A DNA stretch of 64,000 nucleotides from Paenibacillus fonticola DSM 21315 (GTDB taxonomy: Bacteria; Bacillota; Bacilli; Paenibacillales; Paenibacillaceae): the NCBI RefSeq assembly GCF_000381905.1, contig NZ_KB907257.1:1-64000 (forward strand), written 5' to 3'. The notes beneath the pieces were generated by a model, which was given only the letters and a program-made list of their open reading frames with translations, was not told the origin of the DNA and did no database searches. Position numbers and translations under genes: made by a program. Shown piece after piece: positions 35,190-43,890 of this stretch (its first letter is position 1; every line of letters begins with the position of its first letter).

Positions 35190-36080
35190 TTACCTCCAGC
35201 TTTTTTCTGCACTGAGTTCGAGGCCGGATACGATTCCTGTCGCAAGATCTGTTCCAGACGTAGAGCCAATGTTCAGAACTGACTGTAACGAGCGGACCAT
35301 GGCCGCCTCGCTGCCGCCTGTCAAATCACGCAGCAATCGGATGAGGGATTCTCTGACTTCCCCAGTGGATGCTTTCTTCAAAGTGATGTAGCTTATCTCA
35401 TTTGTTTGTCCTGAAGCTGCATTTACGATCTCACTGCATAGTGCCCGGTGTTCGTAAAATGGCCCGTGCGGCATATTGATCACGGCAAATAGACCGACAA
35501 GATAATCGTCGCCTGATGGCGTGAGTCCAAAGCCAAGACCAATTAGGCGGACCGCCTCCTGAATGGCTTGCCCAATCCGTCCTTCCAGTAAGGCATTCTC
35601 GAGTAAGCCGGAACGTTCAGACAGCAGCCTCCATACTTCGACACCGAAGCTATTACTTGACGCAATGGGATATTTCATTCCACCGCCTGTTCCATGCTGC
35701 TCAATGACATCTCTTGCTGTTGACAAATGGCGGCGCCACTGCTGTTCATTGAACGGGAATGGAGGAAGAATACTGTCCCACTTTTTTACATGATCAAAAC
35801 CTATTTCTATTTTGTTCAAAACGTACAATTTATTATTCATCGCCTCAATGCGATCATGGACAGAAAGCTGTATTTTGCTGAAATGTGCCAAATCGGTCAC
35901 AAGCGTATTCGGTCCATTATCTAAGCTCTCGCTGGCAATAGTGAACAATTCGCCCTGATCTGCGCTTTGAATGTTGAAGGTTCGATTAAAAACGCTGTGC
36001 ACCTTTCCGCAAAAGTGGCCTTGCTGTATCAGCTCTATGAAGCGGCTGTCCCCGGATTTGGCCTGACTTGTGTAAGCCAT
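35190..36080 (-). CDS. DUF2877 protein, AllH/YlbF/YahE-like
   Basis: A 296-residue member of the DUF2877 family, marked by the block LIGLGFGLTPSGDDYLVGLF near residue 185. In E. coli, AllH (YlbF) is the third reported oxamic transcarbamylase subunit. It starts 3 bases after the ankyrin gene ends and stops 3 bases before fdrA, so translation is closely linked. No signal peptide or membrane segment is seen. Confidence 0.88.
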   Translation of the reverse strand: MAYTSQAKSGDSRFIELIQQGHFCGKVHSVFNRTFNIQSADQGELFTIASESLDNGPNTLVTDLAHFSKIQLSVHDRIEAMNNKLYVLNKIEIGFDHVKKWDSILPPFPFNEQQWRRHLSTARDVIEQHGTGGGMKYPIASSNSFGVEVWRLLSERSGLLENALLEGRIGQAIQEAVRLIGLGFGLTPSGDDYLVGLFAVINMPHGPFYEHRALCSEIVNAASGQTNEISYITLKKASTGEVRESLIRLLRDLTGGSEAAMVRSLQSVLNIGSTSGTDLATGIVSGLELSAEKSWR

Positions 36081-36083
36081 GCC

Positions 36084-36371
36084 TTACCTTGCACCAGCTT
36101 GCAGCAATATTTGCCCAATCCCGGCGCAGCCTTTTCCGCCGGCCAATTCGAGCGGAGTCACTCCACATTTATCGGTCATCTGTATGTTTGCCGGAGTGAG
36201 CCCTACACCGCCAAAACGCGTTAAGAGATCTACCTTGGGGTTCGCTCTAATCATCATTTTGACCAAACCCAGCTTGACATCCGCACCCTGCTCCAAACAT
36301 TCTTTTATCGCTTCAACATCTCCGGGTGCAGCCGCTTCCATGAACTTCGTTGTTAATGGGTTGGCAGACAA
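36084..36371 (-). CDS. Small ankyrin-repeat protein, YahD-like position
   Basis: A 95-residue protein with ankyrin-like helices: FMEAAAPGDVEAIKECLEQG and CGVTPLELAGGKGCAGIGQI match the repeat pattern, with about two to three repeats. It starts with TTG 36371, seven bases after AAAGGAGG. It is the first gene of the operon. In E. coli the yahD ankyrin gene likewise precedes homologues of DUF2877, FdrA and DUF1116, so the association is conserved across distant phyla. It may act as a scaffold for the enzyme complex; that is inference. Confidence 0.82.
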   Translation of the reverse strand: MSANPLTTKFMEAAAPGDVEAIKECLEQGADVKLGLVKMMIRANPKVDLLTRFGGVGLTPANIQMTDKCGVTPLELAGGKGCAGIGQILLQAGAR

Positions 36372-36788
36372 GTCCGTTCCTCCTTTCTATTTATTCCTAT
36401 TATGATCAAGACTTTGTCTGGCTATTAGCGCACTGTCAATCCTTGAGGGAAGTAGAAAAAGAAGCTTTATTGTCAGATCCGCGATACGATGTAAAATAAA
36501 AATTGACGGTAATCACCGAGTGCGCCGCTTCCAAGTCCTGCTTGAAAATATCTTTTGTGAAATATGAAACATTTATTTCCGATGTTCAGCATGACAAACC
36601 ATATTTTAGTCCTGGCGTCCAAGACCGTCATTGTATAGCCAGAAATTTGGATACAGAACTGAAGGATGCGGAAGAACTGCTGCAGAGTTGCTTGCATTGA
36701 AAATCTACCGGCTTTTATCCAAGTAGATGCTCGCTTCTTCGGATTTTAAACTGGCAAGAGTTGTTGCCTTATCGCGCTCATACAGCCA
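36372..36788. other. Intergenic stretch upstream of the operon, no certain gene
   Basis: This 417-base stretch should contain the operon promoter. On the minus strand TTGACA occurs near 36437-36432, but I see no convincing -10 at the right distance. On the plus strand two adjoining open frames (to a TAA near 36503, and 36503-36700 ending LKDAEELLQSCLH) look somewhat protein-like, but have no start with a ribosome site. They may be remains of a divergent gene or chance. Confidence 0.3.
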
Positions 36789-36842
36789 CCACAAAGAAGG
36801 AACCCCCATTTGCCGATGAGGGGTTCCTTCTTTGTGTGGCGC
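36789..36842 (-). terminator. Strong bidirectional hairpin after mcp
   Basis: Long perfect arms, CACAAAGAAGGAACCCC and GGGGTTCCTTCTTTGTG, enclose a 12-base loop. A second hairpin (CTGCGTCTG/CAGACGCAG, 36848-36868) lies between it and the mcp stop at 36935. Confidence 0.8.
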
Positions 36843-36934
36843 GAAAGCTGCGTCTGCATCAGACGCAGTGGCCTCATATTCAATTTTTGGCCCATGAAGT
36901 TTGTATCTAATCCACGGATTCAATCCCGTAAACG

Positions 36935-38527
36935 TTAATTGACTTTAAATGTAGCTACCGATTGATTTAATTCCTCGGCCAGCTCCGCCAAGGATTGCGC
37001 AGTGGATGCCGTTTCTTCACTGCTCGCTGCTGATTCTTCGGTCGCAGCGGAGATACTCTCGATCGAAGCGAGCACATCCGACGATTGCGCGGCCTGTTCC
37101 TCACTGGCGGCTGCAATCTCTGCAACCTTCTGGGCTGAATCGCTGACCATAGCCATAATATGCTCAAAGGCTTCGCCTGTCTTCTGCGTAGAATTCACGC
37201 CTTCTTCCACCGCGCGGACGCTATGTTGTGTATTTTGCTGCATGCCTTTAATTATGGAAGTAATTTGTTTGGTTGCTTCACTGCTGCGCTCGGCCAGCTT
37301 CCGTACTTCATCGGCAACGACGGCAAATCCCCGCCCTTGATCACCAGCACGGGCTGCTTCAATCGCTGCATTGAGCGCCAGCAAATTCGTTTGATCGGCA
37401 ATGTCATCGATCACCTCGATAATTTCGCCGATTTTATTCGAATCTTCCTCCAGCAGAGCCATCTGCTCATTGACCTGGTTCATGCCAACAATCGACGAAC
37501 GAACCACTTCGCCGCCATCCTGTGCAATCGTCAGCGTTTGATTCGAAAGCTCGGAAGCTTCCTCAGCACTGCGGGCTACGGAACTGATGGCGAGAGACAG
37601 CTCGCGAAACAGCTCATTCATCATCTGGGCATCGTTGGCCTGGCTTGTGCTGCCGCTTGCAATTTCTTCCGTGCTGGCGGAGATTTGCTCTGCGGCCGCG
37701 GAGACGCTCTCCGCCGAGGTCAGAATGCTGCCTACCGTTTCGCGGAGACTCAGCACCATATCATTTATCGAGGCAGCTACTTGTCCAACCTCATCCTTCG
37801 TATTGATATCCTCTGTTTCTGTTAAATCGCCATTCGCTACTTTTCCCACTAACCGGGCCACACGATTTAACGGACGCGCGATGACTTGGGATATCAAATA
37901 TCCGAAGCCAATGCTAAGCAGCAAAGCAGCGATAATAATTACGATTGTAGTCGTTCGTGAGGATGCATAAAGCACATCCGTATCAATGCTGGCTTGCTCC
38001 GCCTGCCTGGTGTTAAATGAAATTAAATTTTCCAGGTTTGTGTTAAATTCATCACGGCTTTCCTTGTATTCGCCATGAAGAAAGGCAATAAACTGATCAT
38101 TACTTCCTGTCATAGAGAGTTGAACCGCCTCATCAACAGCTTTCTCAAAACGCAACCATGAAGGCTCTACTTTTTTATATAACTCTTCATGTTCAGTCGT
38201 GTTAAACGTTCTTTTCCCATACTCCGCAATGCGAGCATCGATCTCCTTTCTGAATTGTTCCATCTGGGACAAGTTTTCATCTTTTTCCTGCTGCGTTGGA
38301 GCCAAATAAAGATTTAGTACATAATTTCGTAATCGTTGATACGTTATTTGCATATCCATCACATTAGTAATCGGAAGCAGTCGAAGGTCATACATCTCGT
38401 TCACACTCTTATTCAGTCTATCCATGTTGTTTAAACCAAAGAAACCTACAAAGGTAACAATAATTGCGATGACAACAAAGGAACTAATTAGCTTGACTGC
38501 CGTCTTTAAATTATAAAACCATTTCAT
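36935..38527 (-). CDS. Methyl-accepting chemotaxis protein
   Basis: A transmembrane chemoreceptor of 530 residues. It has an N-terminal helix (about 10-30), a four-helix-bundle ligand-binding domain (about 35-185), a second helix (about 190-210), HAMP (about 210-265) and a long signalling coiled coil. The hairpin tip reads [20 protein letters not shown] with [15 protein letters not shown], the CheA/CheW contact. ATG 38527 is eight bases after GAGG; an upstream GTG at 38536 is less well placed. It lies 41 bases after cheW in the same transcript, behind a c-di-GMP riboswitch. Confidence 0.94.
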   Translation of the reverse strand: MKWFYNLKTAVKLISSFVVIAIIVTFVGFFGLNNMDRLNKSVNEMYDLRLLPITNVMDMQITYQRLRNYVLNLYLAPTQQEKDENLSQMEQFRKEIDARIAEYGKRTFNTTEHEELYKKVEPSWLRFEKAVDEAVQLSMTGSNDQFIAFLHGEYKESRDEFNTNLENLISFNTRQAEQASIDTDVLYASSRTTTIVIIIAALLLSIGFGYLISQVIARPLNRVARLVGKVANGDLTETEDINTKDEVGQVAASINDMVLSLRETVGSILTSAESVSAAAEQISASTEEIASGSTSQANDAQMMNELFRELSLAISSVARSAEEASELSNQTLTIAQDGGEVVRSSIVGMNQVNEQMALLEEDSNKIGEIIEVIDDIADQTNLLALNAAIEAARAGDQGRGFAVVADEVRKLAERSSEATKQITSIIKGMQQNTQHSVRAVEEGVNSTQKTGEAFEHIMAMVSDSAQKVAEIAAASEEQAAQSSDVLASIESISAATEESAASSEETASTAQSLAELAEELNQSVATFKVN

Positions 38528-38568
38528 TAAGGACACCTCGTTCGATATTTTCCAGTAATTGTGATGAT

Positions 38569-39021
38569 TTACATAAAAGCATAGCTATCGCTAGCATCCG
38601 TAAGCAGAGCTTGTATATCCAACAGCACAATGAGTGACTCCTGCTGATGGAACATCCCTCTTAGCCAAGCCTGGTGGGACATATGCGGCGGAAAGCTGAT
38701 TCCTTCCCTAGGGAGAAACATGACCTGATTCACCTCGTCGACGACAATCCCGATATGCTGGTCGACCTCTTTACCGGTATGTATAATAATGATGCGGGTC
38801 TTGGAATCCAACTCTTTCTCCGCCTCCCCGAACATCGTATGAAGACTTAATATGGGAATCAGCTTTTCTCTTAGCTGAATCATGCCTAAAAATTCCCGGC
38901 GAGAATTAGGAATCCAATTCACCGTTTGCATCCGAATAATTTCCGAAACTTCAAGTACAGGAATCCCATAATAATTGCCGTTGATAGCAAAAACAACGTA
39001 TTGTTCACTCGTTTGGCTCAT
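38569..39021 (-). CDS. CheW-like coupling protein
   Basis: A 150-residue single CheW domain: [20 protein letters not shown] opens it, then [19 protein letters not shown] and [14 protein letters not shown]. CheW proteins link receptors to the kinase CheA. There is no CheA in the window, so this protein may pair the downstream receptor with a kinase encoded elsewhere or act in a non-motility pathway. ATG 39021 follows AAAGGGGGG. It is the first gene after the riboswitch terminator. Confidence 0.92.
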   Translation of the reverse strand: MSQTSEQYVVFAINGNYYGIPVLEVSEIIRMQTVNWIPNSRREFLGMIQLREKLIPILSLHTMFGEAEKELDSKTRIIIIHTGKEVDQHIGIVVDEVNQVMFLPREGISFPPHMSHQAWLRGMFHQQESLIVLLDIQALLTDASDSYAFM

Positions 39022-39044
39022 TTCATCCCCCCTTTCCACAGCAA

Positions 39045-39070
39045 AAATCCTCCGAAATAACGGAGGATTT
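39045..39070 (-). terminator. Terminator of the c-di-GMP riboswitch expression platform
   Basis: On the minus strand AAATCCTCCG and CGGAGGATTT form a 10-bp stem with a T5 tail (TTTTTGC). It begins about ten bases after the aptamer and ends 24 bases before cheW, so it is placed to control transcription into cheW-mcp. Confidence 0.85.
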
Positions 39071-39079
39071 CCTCAATTT

Positions 39080-39168
39080 CGGCAACTGGCTGGCATCATG
39101 CCCGTGATTTCGGAAACATAGTAGCCCCTTTAGCTTTGCGTCCTTACCTTTCGGTAAGTTTGCCATTC
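39080..39168 (-). promoter_or_regulatory. c-di-GMP-I (GEMM) riboswitch aptamer
   Basis: The minus strand reads GGCAAAC, TTACC-GAAA-GGTAA, GGACGCAAAGC, then GGGGCT and, near the 3' end, TGCCAGCCAGTTGCC. The GAAA tetraloop stem, the GACGCAAAGC core and the closing pairing GGCAA/TTGCC are the hallmarks of the class I cyclic-di-GMP aptamer. It controls cheW-mcp through the following terminator. Whether ligand turns expression on or off was not worked out by folding. Confidence 0.9.
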
Positions 39169-39188
39169 TATTTGGTTAACTTGGGATA

Positions 39189-39216
39189 ACTTCGAACAAT
39201 ACATGTTGTTCGACAT
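39189..39216. repeat. Left inverted recombination-like site (IR-L)
   Basis: The site reads ACTTCGAACAA, spacer TACATG, TTGTTCGACAT: 11-6-11 architecture with an imperfect left arm. Bases 39192-39216 are an exact inverted copy of part of IR-R 190 bases away. The six-base spacers are reverse complements, so recombination would invert the DNA between the sites. Confidence 0.8.
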
Positions 39217-39260
39217 TTAACTATACATTTTTATTGTTTTTTGCTGATTATCACCATTTG

Positions 39261-39289
39261 ATTATAGTTCATAAGTACTTATTTCACAA
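39261..39289 (-). promoter_or_regulatory. Promoter inside the putative invertible segment, pointing to cheW-mcp
   Basis: On the minus strand TTGTGA (39289-39284), a 17-base spacer and TATAAT (39266-39261) form a good sigma-A-type promoter. Transcription would start near 39254, cross IR-L and enter the riboswitch. In the inverted state it would point to the recombinase gene. Confidence 0.75.
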
Positions 39290-39405
39290 TAGTTAATTGC
39301 ATGAATATAACAGTATAAACTCGGAGAAAGGGCTGTAAGCCTTATGTTGATTAGGAAGTATGAATCTAAAAGACTATTTTTAGTGAAATAGGATAGATCT
39401 AAAGC

Positions 39406-39433
39406 ATGTCGAACAACATGTATTGTTCGACAT
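39406..39433. repeat. Right inverted recombination-like site (IR-R)
   Basis: ATGTCGAACAA, spacer CATGTA, TTGTTCGACAT: two perfect 11-base arms around a 6-base spacer, the size and layout of tyrosine recombinase core sites such as dif. On the plus strand it is followed by T7, so it could also act as a terminator for transcripts leaving the segment towards the recombinase. Confidence 0.8.
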
Positions 39434-39647
39434 TTTTTTATAACCAGGCAACCGCACTTTGTGAATTATTTTACAATTCTTTGTATCCTTGTGCCAAATC
39501 CCTTATTTCCCCGCTATAGAACTTCTTTTTACTATTTTTGCACATCTTTATTTACATGAGGGCTTATTCCTCTTTGACATCAACGGCAGGATGAGTACAA
39601 TGAAGGTCGTACTGCAACTTGTTCATATTATGGGGAGGGAAAATAGA

Positions 39648-40652
39648 ATGATGCAGCTAGATTTGATTGATTACCAGCTTTCGCATCCTATGGAAAAGAG
39701 TGAACATCACTCGGATGAACAAATTGTCGACATGTTTTTGGCATCCTTTGAAGGCTCCAAATATACGCTGCGAAATTATCAAAAAGCGATTAACCAGTTT
39801 CGCAGCTTCCTAGGCACAAAATCATTGCGGGAAGCGACATGGAAAGAAGTCGAGGTATACAAACTTGGCTTGGTTCAGGGATATTTCAGCAAAAGCAAAC
39901 AGCCTCAAGCTCCCGCTACTGTGGCGAGTTTAATCGCGCCCTTGCGTTCTTTATATAAATGGGGAAGTGATCCGAATATCGCGCTGTTTGACCGAAATCC
40001 TACGACCTCTGTCCGCACACCCAAAATTTCCATTAATAGCAAAAACCATTATTTAACTAAAAATGAAGTTACTGCACTGCTAAGCCAGCTTTATAAGCAA
40101 AATCCCCGCGACTATTTAATTGGGTTAACCTTAATCATGCTTGGTCTTAGGGTATCTGAGTTAACCTCTATCCGCTGGGAAGACTTTCATTCCGATCCTG
40201 CTGAAACGTCAATGTGGCTTACGATCGTCGATGGCAAAGGCGGGAAGCAGCGGGAAGTCAAAGTACCTTCAACCCTTTGGACTATGCTGCAGGCTTATCA
40301 CTATTCCCCTCTTCACTCGAGAAGACGAACTGCGGCGGGACGCTTATTTCCCTTAACGGTACGGCAGGTTGAGCGCATCATTCAAGAAGGGCGCGAGCAA
40401 TGTAATTTCACTAAAAAAGTTACCCCCCACTGGCTCAGGCATACGAATGCCACTCTAGCCTTACTGCACGGCGCTTCCTTACAGCAGGTGCAGGAAAACC
40501 TAGGACACTCGCAAATCAATACCACTCAGCGTTATTTACATACGGTGGAGCAAATACAAAAGGCTGCCCCCGATTTCGTTGAAGAGTGCCTGAAGGAAGT
40601 CATTCAACAGGAAAATCTGGCAGCGGCAATGAAGATGCGGCAGCAGCAATAA
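39648..40652 (+). CDS. Tyrosine recombinase, XerC/D-like
   Basis: A site-specific recombinase of 334 residues. An N-terminal SAM-like core-binding domain (about 20-110, with SKYTLRNYQKAINQFRSFLG) precedes the catalytic domain, which carries the Arg in LGLRVSELTSIRWED, the Lys in DGKGGKQREV, HxxR in PHWLRHTNATL, the second His in LGHSQ and the nucleophile Tyr in TTQRYLH. ATG 39648, eight bases after GGGGAGGG, is chosen; the open frame extends to 39489 without homology. It lies 215 bases from the inverted sites and is their obvious candidate enzyme. Confidence 0.92.
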   Translation: MMQLDLIDYQLSHPMEKSEHHSDEQIVDMFLASFEGSKYTLRNYQKAINQFRSFLGTKSLREATWKEVEVYKLGLVQGYFSKSKQPQAPATVASLIAPLRSLYKWGSDPNIALFDRNPTTSVRTPKISINSKNHYLTKNEVTALLSQLYKQNPRDYLIGLTLIMLGLRVSELTSIRWEDFHSDPAETSMWLTIVDGKGGKQREVKVPSTLWTMLQAYHYSPLHSRRRTAAGRLFPLTVRQVERIIQEGREQCNFTKKVTPHWLRHTNATLALLHGASLQQVQENLGHSQINTTQRYLHTVEQIQKAAPDFVEECLKEVIQQENLAAAMKMRQQQ

Positions 40653-40697
40653 ATTTTATTATATGTACGGGTTAGCCGCCGCTTGAACTTCTCACAA

Positions 40698-40728
40698 TGC
40701 AAAAGTCCTGGCAGCCAGGACTTTTGCA
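40698..40728. terminator. Perfect hairpin between convergent genes
   Basis: TGCAAAAGTCCTGG and CCAGGACTTTTGCA are perfect 14-base arms with a three-base loop. It lies 46 bases after the recombinase stop and before the end of the nan operon. T tails are short on both strands. The rest of 40653-40914 shows no gene. Confidence 0.65.
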
Positions 40729-40914
40729 AAATGGTAACGGAGCAAGGGGATTAATTAATGTAATGAACCAACAACAAAGCAATTTAATTCACGTCATTAA
40801 ATATCATTTCCCATGACGAATAGACCGTTCTCCTTCGGTTAATTAGGATAACGGCCGATGATCGGATGCCTTTATTTTGTTAAGTTGAACTGATCTTATC
40901 CTGCCCTGTCCAGT

Positions 40915-41388
40915 TTAGGATTTGAACAAATCCACATGAATTTTAACCACGAGCTTCTTGATCGTTAACGGCTGCACTCCCATTGCTGGCCTATGAATAT
41001 CGTTCGGATAAAAGACAGCGAACATGCCCGGCTTTAACGTGAGCAGCACTTCATCTTTTGAAGGCGGATAAAGAGCATAGTCTCCTTCTTGGTCATAAGG
41101 CTTTACAGGCTCTTCCCCTTCACCCAAGGGCGCCCATCCGATGATTTCCTCACCCTCGATCAGATAATGAACATCGACATAGGCTTCATGCTTCTCCGCC
41201 ACCTGCTCTTCAAGCGGCTTGGCTTCCAGTTCCATGACCGATACATAGATCTCATCGCCGCGAATCTCGACGCGCCCAGGAGACGGCGGATTGCTGACGA
41301 TGCTTTGGATCGCTTCAATCGCCTCAGCGATTACTTTATGATCAAATCTTTGATTGTCTTTCCAGGTTGCCAATGAGCCTAAAATCAT
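40915..41388 (-). CDS. YhcH/YjgK/YiaL (EbgC-like) family protein
   Basis: A 157-residue single-domain cupin-like protein of the YhcH family, often found in sialic acid operons. The blocks VDVHYLIEGEEIIGWAPLGE and MFAVFYPNDIHRPAM contain conserved metal-site His and Glu residues. The family has been proposed to act as a sugar anomerase or isomerase on free sialic acid or its products; the exact reaction is unsettled. It is the last gene of the nan operon. Confidence 0.9.
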   Translation of the reverse strand: MILGSLATWKDNQRFDHKVIAEAIEAIQSIVSNPPSPGRVEIRGDEIYVSVMELEAKPLEEQVAEKHEAYVDVHYLIEGEEIIGWAPLGEGEEPVKPYDQEGDYALYPPSKDEVLLTLKPGMFAVFYPNDIHRPAMGVQPLTIKKLVVKIHVDLFKS

Positions 41389-41427
41389 ATTCGCATCTCC
41401 CCGTAATTAAAAGATAAATTAATTTGC

Positions 41428-42282
41428 CTATAATAGCTTCTCGCTGACTGCCGCAGCTGTAGACTCCTTGTTGACGACCGATTGCTCCTTGGATCTTTTG
41501 AAATATTCGGCATATAGCACATCCAGCAAATAAAGCTGGGATATTTTCGCCGATAAAGATCCTCCTTGCAGCGGGCCTTCATTTGCTCCGCATAACAGCG
41601 TGAGGTCGGAATACGACGTTAACGGCGATTTGACGAACCGGGTAATCGAAATGACCGTTGCGCCGCGCTCCTTCGCTTTTTTCGCCACTTCAATATTGTC
41701 CTTGGTTGAGCCTGAATAAGAAATAATTACAGCTATGTCCCGCTCCGTCATTAACGCCGCAGACATCATTTGCAGATGCGAGTCAAAGGTGCATTCCGCT
41801 TTATTCGTAATGCGCATGAACTTGACCTTCGCCTCCATCGCCGTGATAAGGGAGGAGCCGACGCCGAAGAACAAAATCCGCTCAGCACCGAGTAAATAAT
41901 CAATGGCCTCACTGATTTTCTCGCTATTAAGCAAATTAAAAGTCTCGTTTAGCGCGCTAATATTTGAAGCCAGCACTTTGGATGCAACCTGATCGATCGT
42001 ATCGTCCATCAGCACCTGATCGGTCAGCTGAGGGATTTCGTTGTCTACGGTAGTGCTATGGGCCAGAGCAATTTTGAACTCCTGGTATCCTTTATAGCTA
42101 AGCGATTTACAAAATCGAAAAATGCTGGATTCTCCTACATTGCACGCATCGGCAAGATCCGTAATCGACATGTAAACTACACTCGCGGCATTTTCCAGTA
42201 CATAGTCCGCTACTTTCTTCTCCGTGTTTGTCAAATTGTTATACTTCGAGTGAATGGAAGTGAAAATACTAATCGGACGCAT
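41428..42282 (-). CDS. nanR: RpiR/MurR-family regulator of the nan operon
   Basis: A 284-residue regulator. The N-terminal helix-turn-helix (about 1-75: TNTEKKVADYVLENA, VGESSIFRFCKSLSYKGYQE) is followed by a SIS domain (about 125-265: ILFFGVGSSLITAMEAKVKF, ISYSGSTKDNIEVAKKA) that would bind a phosphorylated amino sugar such as ManNAc-6-P or GlcNAc-6-P. It is encoded inside the operon between nanK and yhcH, so control is autoregulatory. Palindromes GGAAAATATTTTCC and GAAAATATTTTC upstream of nanA are candidate binding sites. Confidence 0.9.
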   Translation of the reverse strand: MRPISIFTSIHSKYNNLTNTEKKVADYVLENAASVVYMSITDLADACNVGESSIFRFCKSLSYKGYQEFKIALAHSTTVDNEIPQLTDQVLMDDTIDQVASKVLASNISALNETFNLLNSEKISEAIDYLLGAERILFFGVGSSLITAMEAKVKFMRITNKAECTFDSHLQMMSAALMTERDIAVIISYSGSTKDNIEVAKKAKERGATVISITRFVKSPLTSYSDLTLLCGANEGPLQGGSLSAKISQLYLLDVLYAEYFKRSKEQSVVNKESTAAAVSEKLL

Positions 42283-42293
42283 TGCTTCGCCCC

Positions 42294-43172
42294 CTATCGC
42301 AAAAATAATGATGCCGCTCCAAGAACCCCTGCTTTATTCCCTAGGGAGGCTTTTAAAATTTCGACCCCGCGATAGCTTTCCATCACGATTGCCTTTGTTC
42401 TTGCCTCAATGAGATGAATCAAGCACTCCTGCTCCATCACACCGCCGCCGACGATAATAGCCGAAGGGTTGAAAATATGAATGATCGACGCTAAACCATA
42501 GGCGACCTCATTCACCCAGGCATGTACAACTTGTTCCAGCTGACCGCTTCCCTGCCCAAGTTTCTCAAACAATATTTTTCCATTCGTGCAGTCTGGGTCG
42601 ACCTGCCTGGCCTTCTGCACCAAAGCCGTCGTTGAAGCGAATTTCTCGTAAAAAGGAAGCGGCTCCCCATGACGATTACCGTCTGCAGCATGCGTCAAAA
42701 TATGACCAAATTCGGCTGCCACGCCGTTCGCCCCTTTATAGATCTTGCGATCGATCACGATAGCTCCGCCAATCCCCGTTCCATAAGTCAAACATAAGAA
42801 ATCGCTCAAATGCCGGGCTGCGCCAAAAAATGCCTCGCCCAGCGCAGCGGCGTTCACGTCGTTCTCGACTTTGACGGGTTTATGGAACCGTTCCTCAAGC
42901 ATCGCCTTTACTTTCATCCCGGTGTAATCAGGTATATTTTCGTTAGCGAAGACGATAATTCCTGCTTGCGAATCCACTTGCCCGGCCGTACTGATCGCTA
43001 TAGCGTCGAAATCGCCATATTCAGCGATCTTATCCATTAACCTGGCCATCACATGAGGCCCCCCTTGGCGGCTCTCCGTGTCATACTCCTGGAACTGTTT
43101 CAACTCCCCCCGCTCGTCGGCAAGGCACAGCTTTGTATTCGTTCCGCCAATATCTGCGGCTAATATTCTCAT
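42294..43172 (-). CDS. nanK: ROK-family kinase, probable N-acetylmannosamine kinase
   Basis: A 292-residue ROK sugar kinase: phosphate loop [13 protein letters not shown] at the start, [25 protein letters not shown] with catalytic Asp, and a [13 protein letters not shown] block. The canonical Cys-rich ROK zinc motif after GHI is missing ([16 protein letters not shown]); the Staphylococcus aureus NanK is also known as a zinc-less ROK kinase. It would phosphorylate ManNAc with ATP. It overlaps nanE by 4 bases. Confidence 0.9.
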   Translation of the reverse strand: MRILAADIGGTNTKLCLADERGELKQFQEYDTESRQGGPHVMARLMDKIAEYGDFDAIAISTAGQVDSQAGIIVFANENIPDYTGMKVKAMLEERFHKPVKVENDVNAAALGEAFFGAARHLSDFLCLTYGTGIGGAIVIDRKIYKGANGVAAEFGHILTHAADGNRHGEPLPFYEKFASTTALVQKARQVDPDCTNGKILFEKLGQGSGQLEQVVHAWVNEVAYGLASIIHIFNPSAIIVGGGVMEQECLIHLIEARTKAIVMESYRGVEILKASLGNKAGVLGAASLFLR

Positions 43173-43861
43173 TCTGTCACAGCCTTCATGAACCGCTGCG
43201 TAATTTCCATCGGCCGGGTGATCGCCGAGCCAACCACTGCGGAATATACACCAAGGTCATACATTTTTTTTAATTGCTCCGGGGTCGAAATGCCGCCTTC
43301 TGAAATAACAGGAACTGATAAATGCTTGACGAGCTTCCCGACGAGATCAAAATCAGGCAATACCCTGCCCTGTGTGGCCTCTGTATACCCGCTTAAAGTC
43401 GTTCCGACGCAATCAAATCCGAGCGCCTCTGCCTGTACGCCTTCCTCAAACGTGGAGCAATCCGCCATAAATAACTGATCTTTATACTTTTCTCTTATGC
43501 GCGGGAATACTTCCGAAATCGTCGTGCCGTCGGGTCTGATCCGATCCGTGGCATCCATCGCAATTATATCAACACCTTCCAAACATAGCGCGTCTACTTC
43601 CTTCATCGTCGGTGTAATAAACACGTCCGATCCTTCGTAATCTTGTTTAATAATACCGATAATGGGCAGGTTGACTGTTTTCTTGATTTCTTTAATATCT
43701 TCCACACTATTGGCCCGAATTCCCGCAGCTCCGCCTAGATAAGCCGCATAAGCCATTCTCCCCATAATAAAGGGACTATGAAGCGGCTCCTCGGGCAGTG
43801 CTTGGCAGGAAACTACTAATTTTTTGTGAATCTCTTTCAAAACCAAATGATCAGCACTCAT
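43169..43861 (-). CDS. nanE: N-acetylmannosamine-6-phosphate 2-epimerase
   Basis: A 230-residue TIM-barrel protein of the NanE family: [20 protein letters not shown] at the start, [34 protein letters not shown], and [20 protein letters not shown] with [10 protein letters not shown] for the phosphate site. It converts ManNAc-6-P to GlcNAc-6-P, the third step of sialic acid breakdown. It lies between the transporter genes and nanK. Confidence 0.94.
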   Translation of the reverse strand: MSADHLVLKEIHKKLVVSCQALPEEPLHSPFIMGRMAYAAYLGGAAGIRANSVEDIKEIKKTVNLPIIGIIKQDYEGSDVFITPTMKEVDALCLEGVDIIAMDATDRIRPDGTTISEVFPRIREKYKDQLFMADCSTFEEGVQAEALGFDCVGTTLSGYTEATQGRVLPDFDLVGKLVKHLSVPVISEGGISTPEQLKKMYDLGVYSAVVGSAITRPMEITQRFMKAVTE

Positions 43862-43890
43862 TCATAACCACTCCATATTTATAATAATAA

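Noticed and set aside
36789-36868. Two adjacent perfect hairpins considered as a CRISPR or REP-like array
   Set aside because: Only two unrelated hairpins, no repeated spacer pattern; terminator function explains the first.
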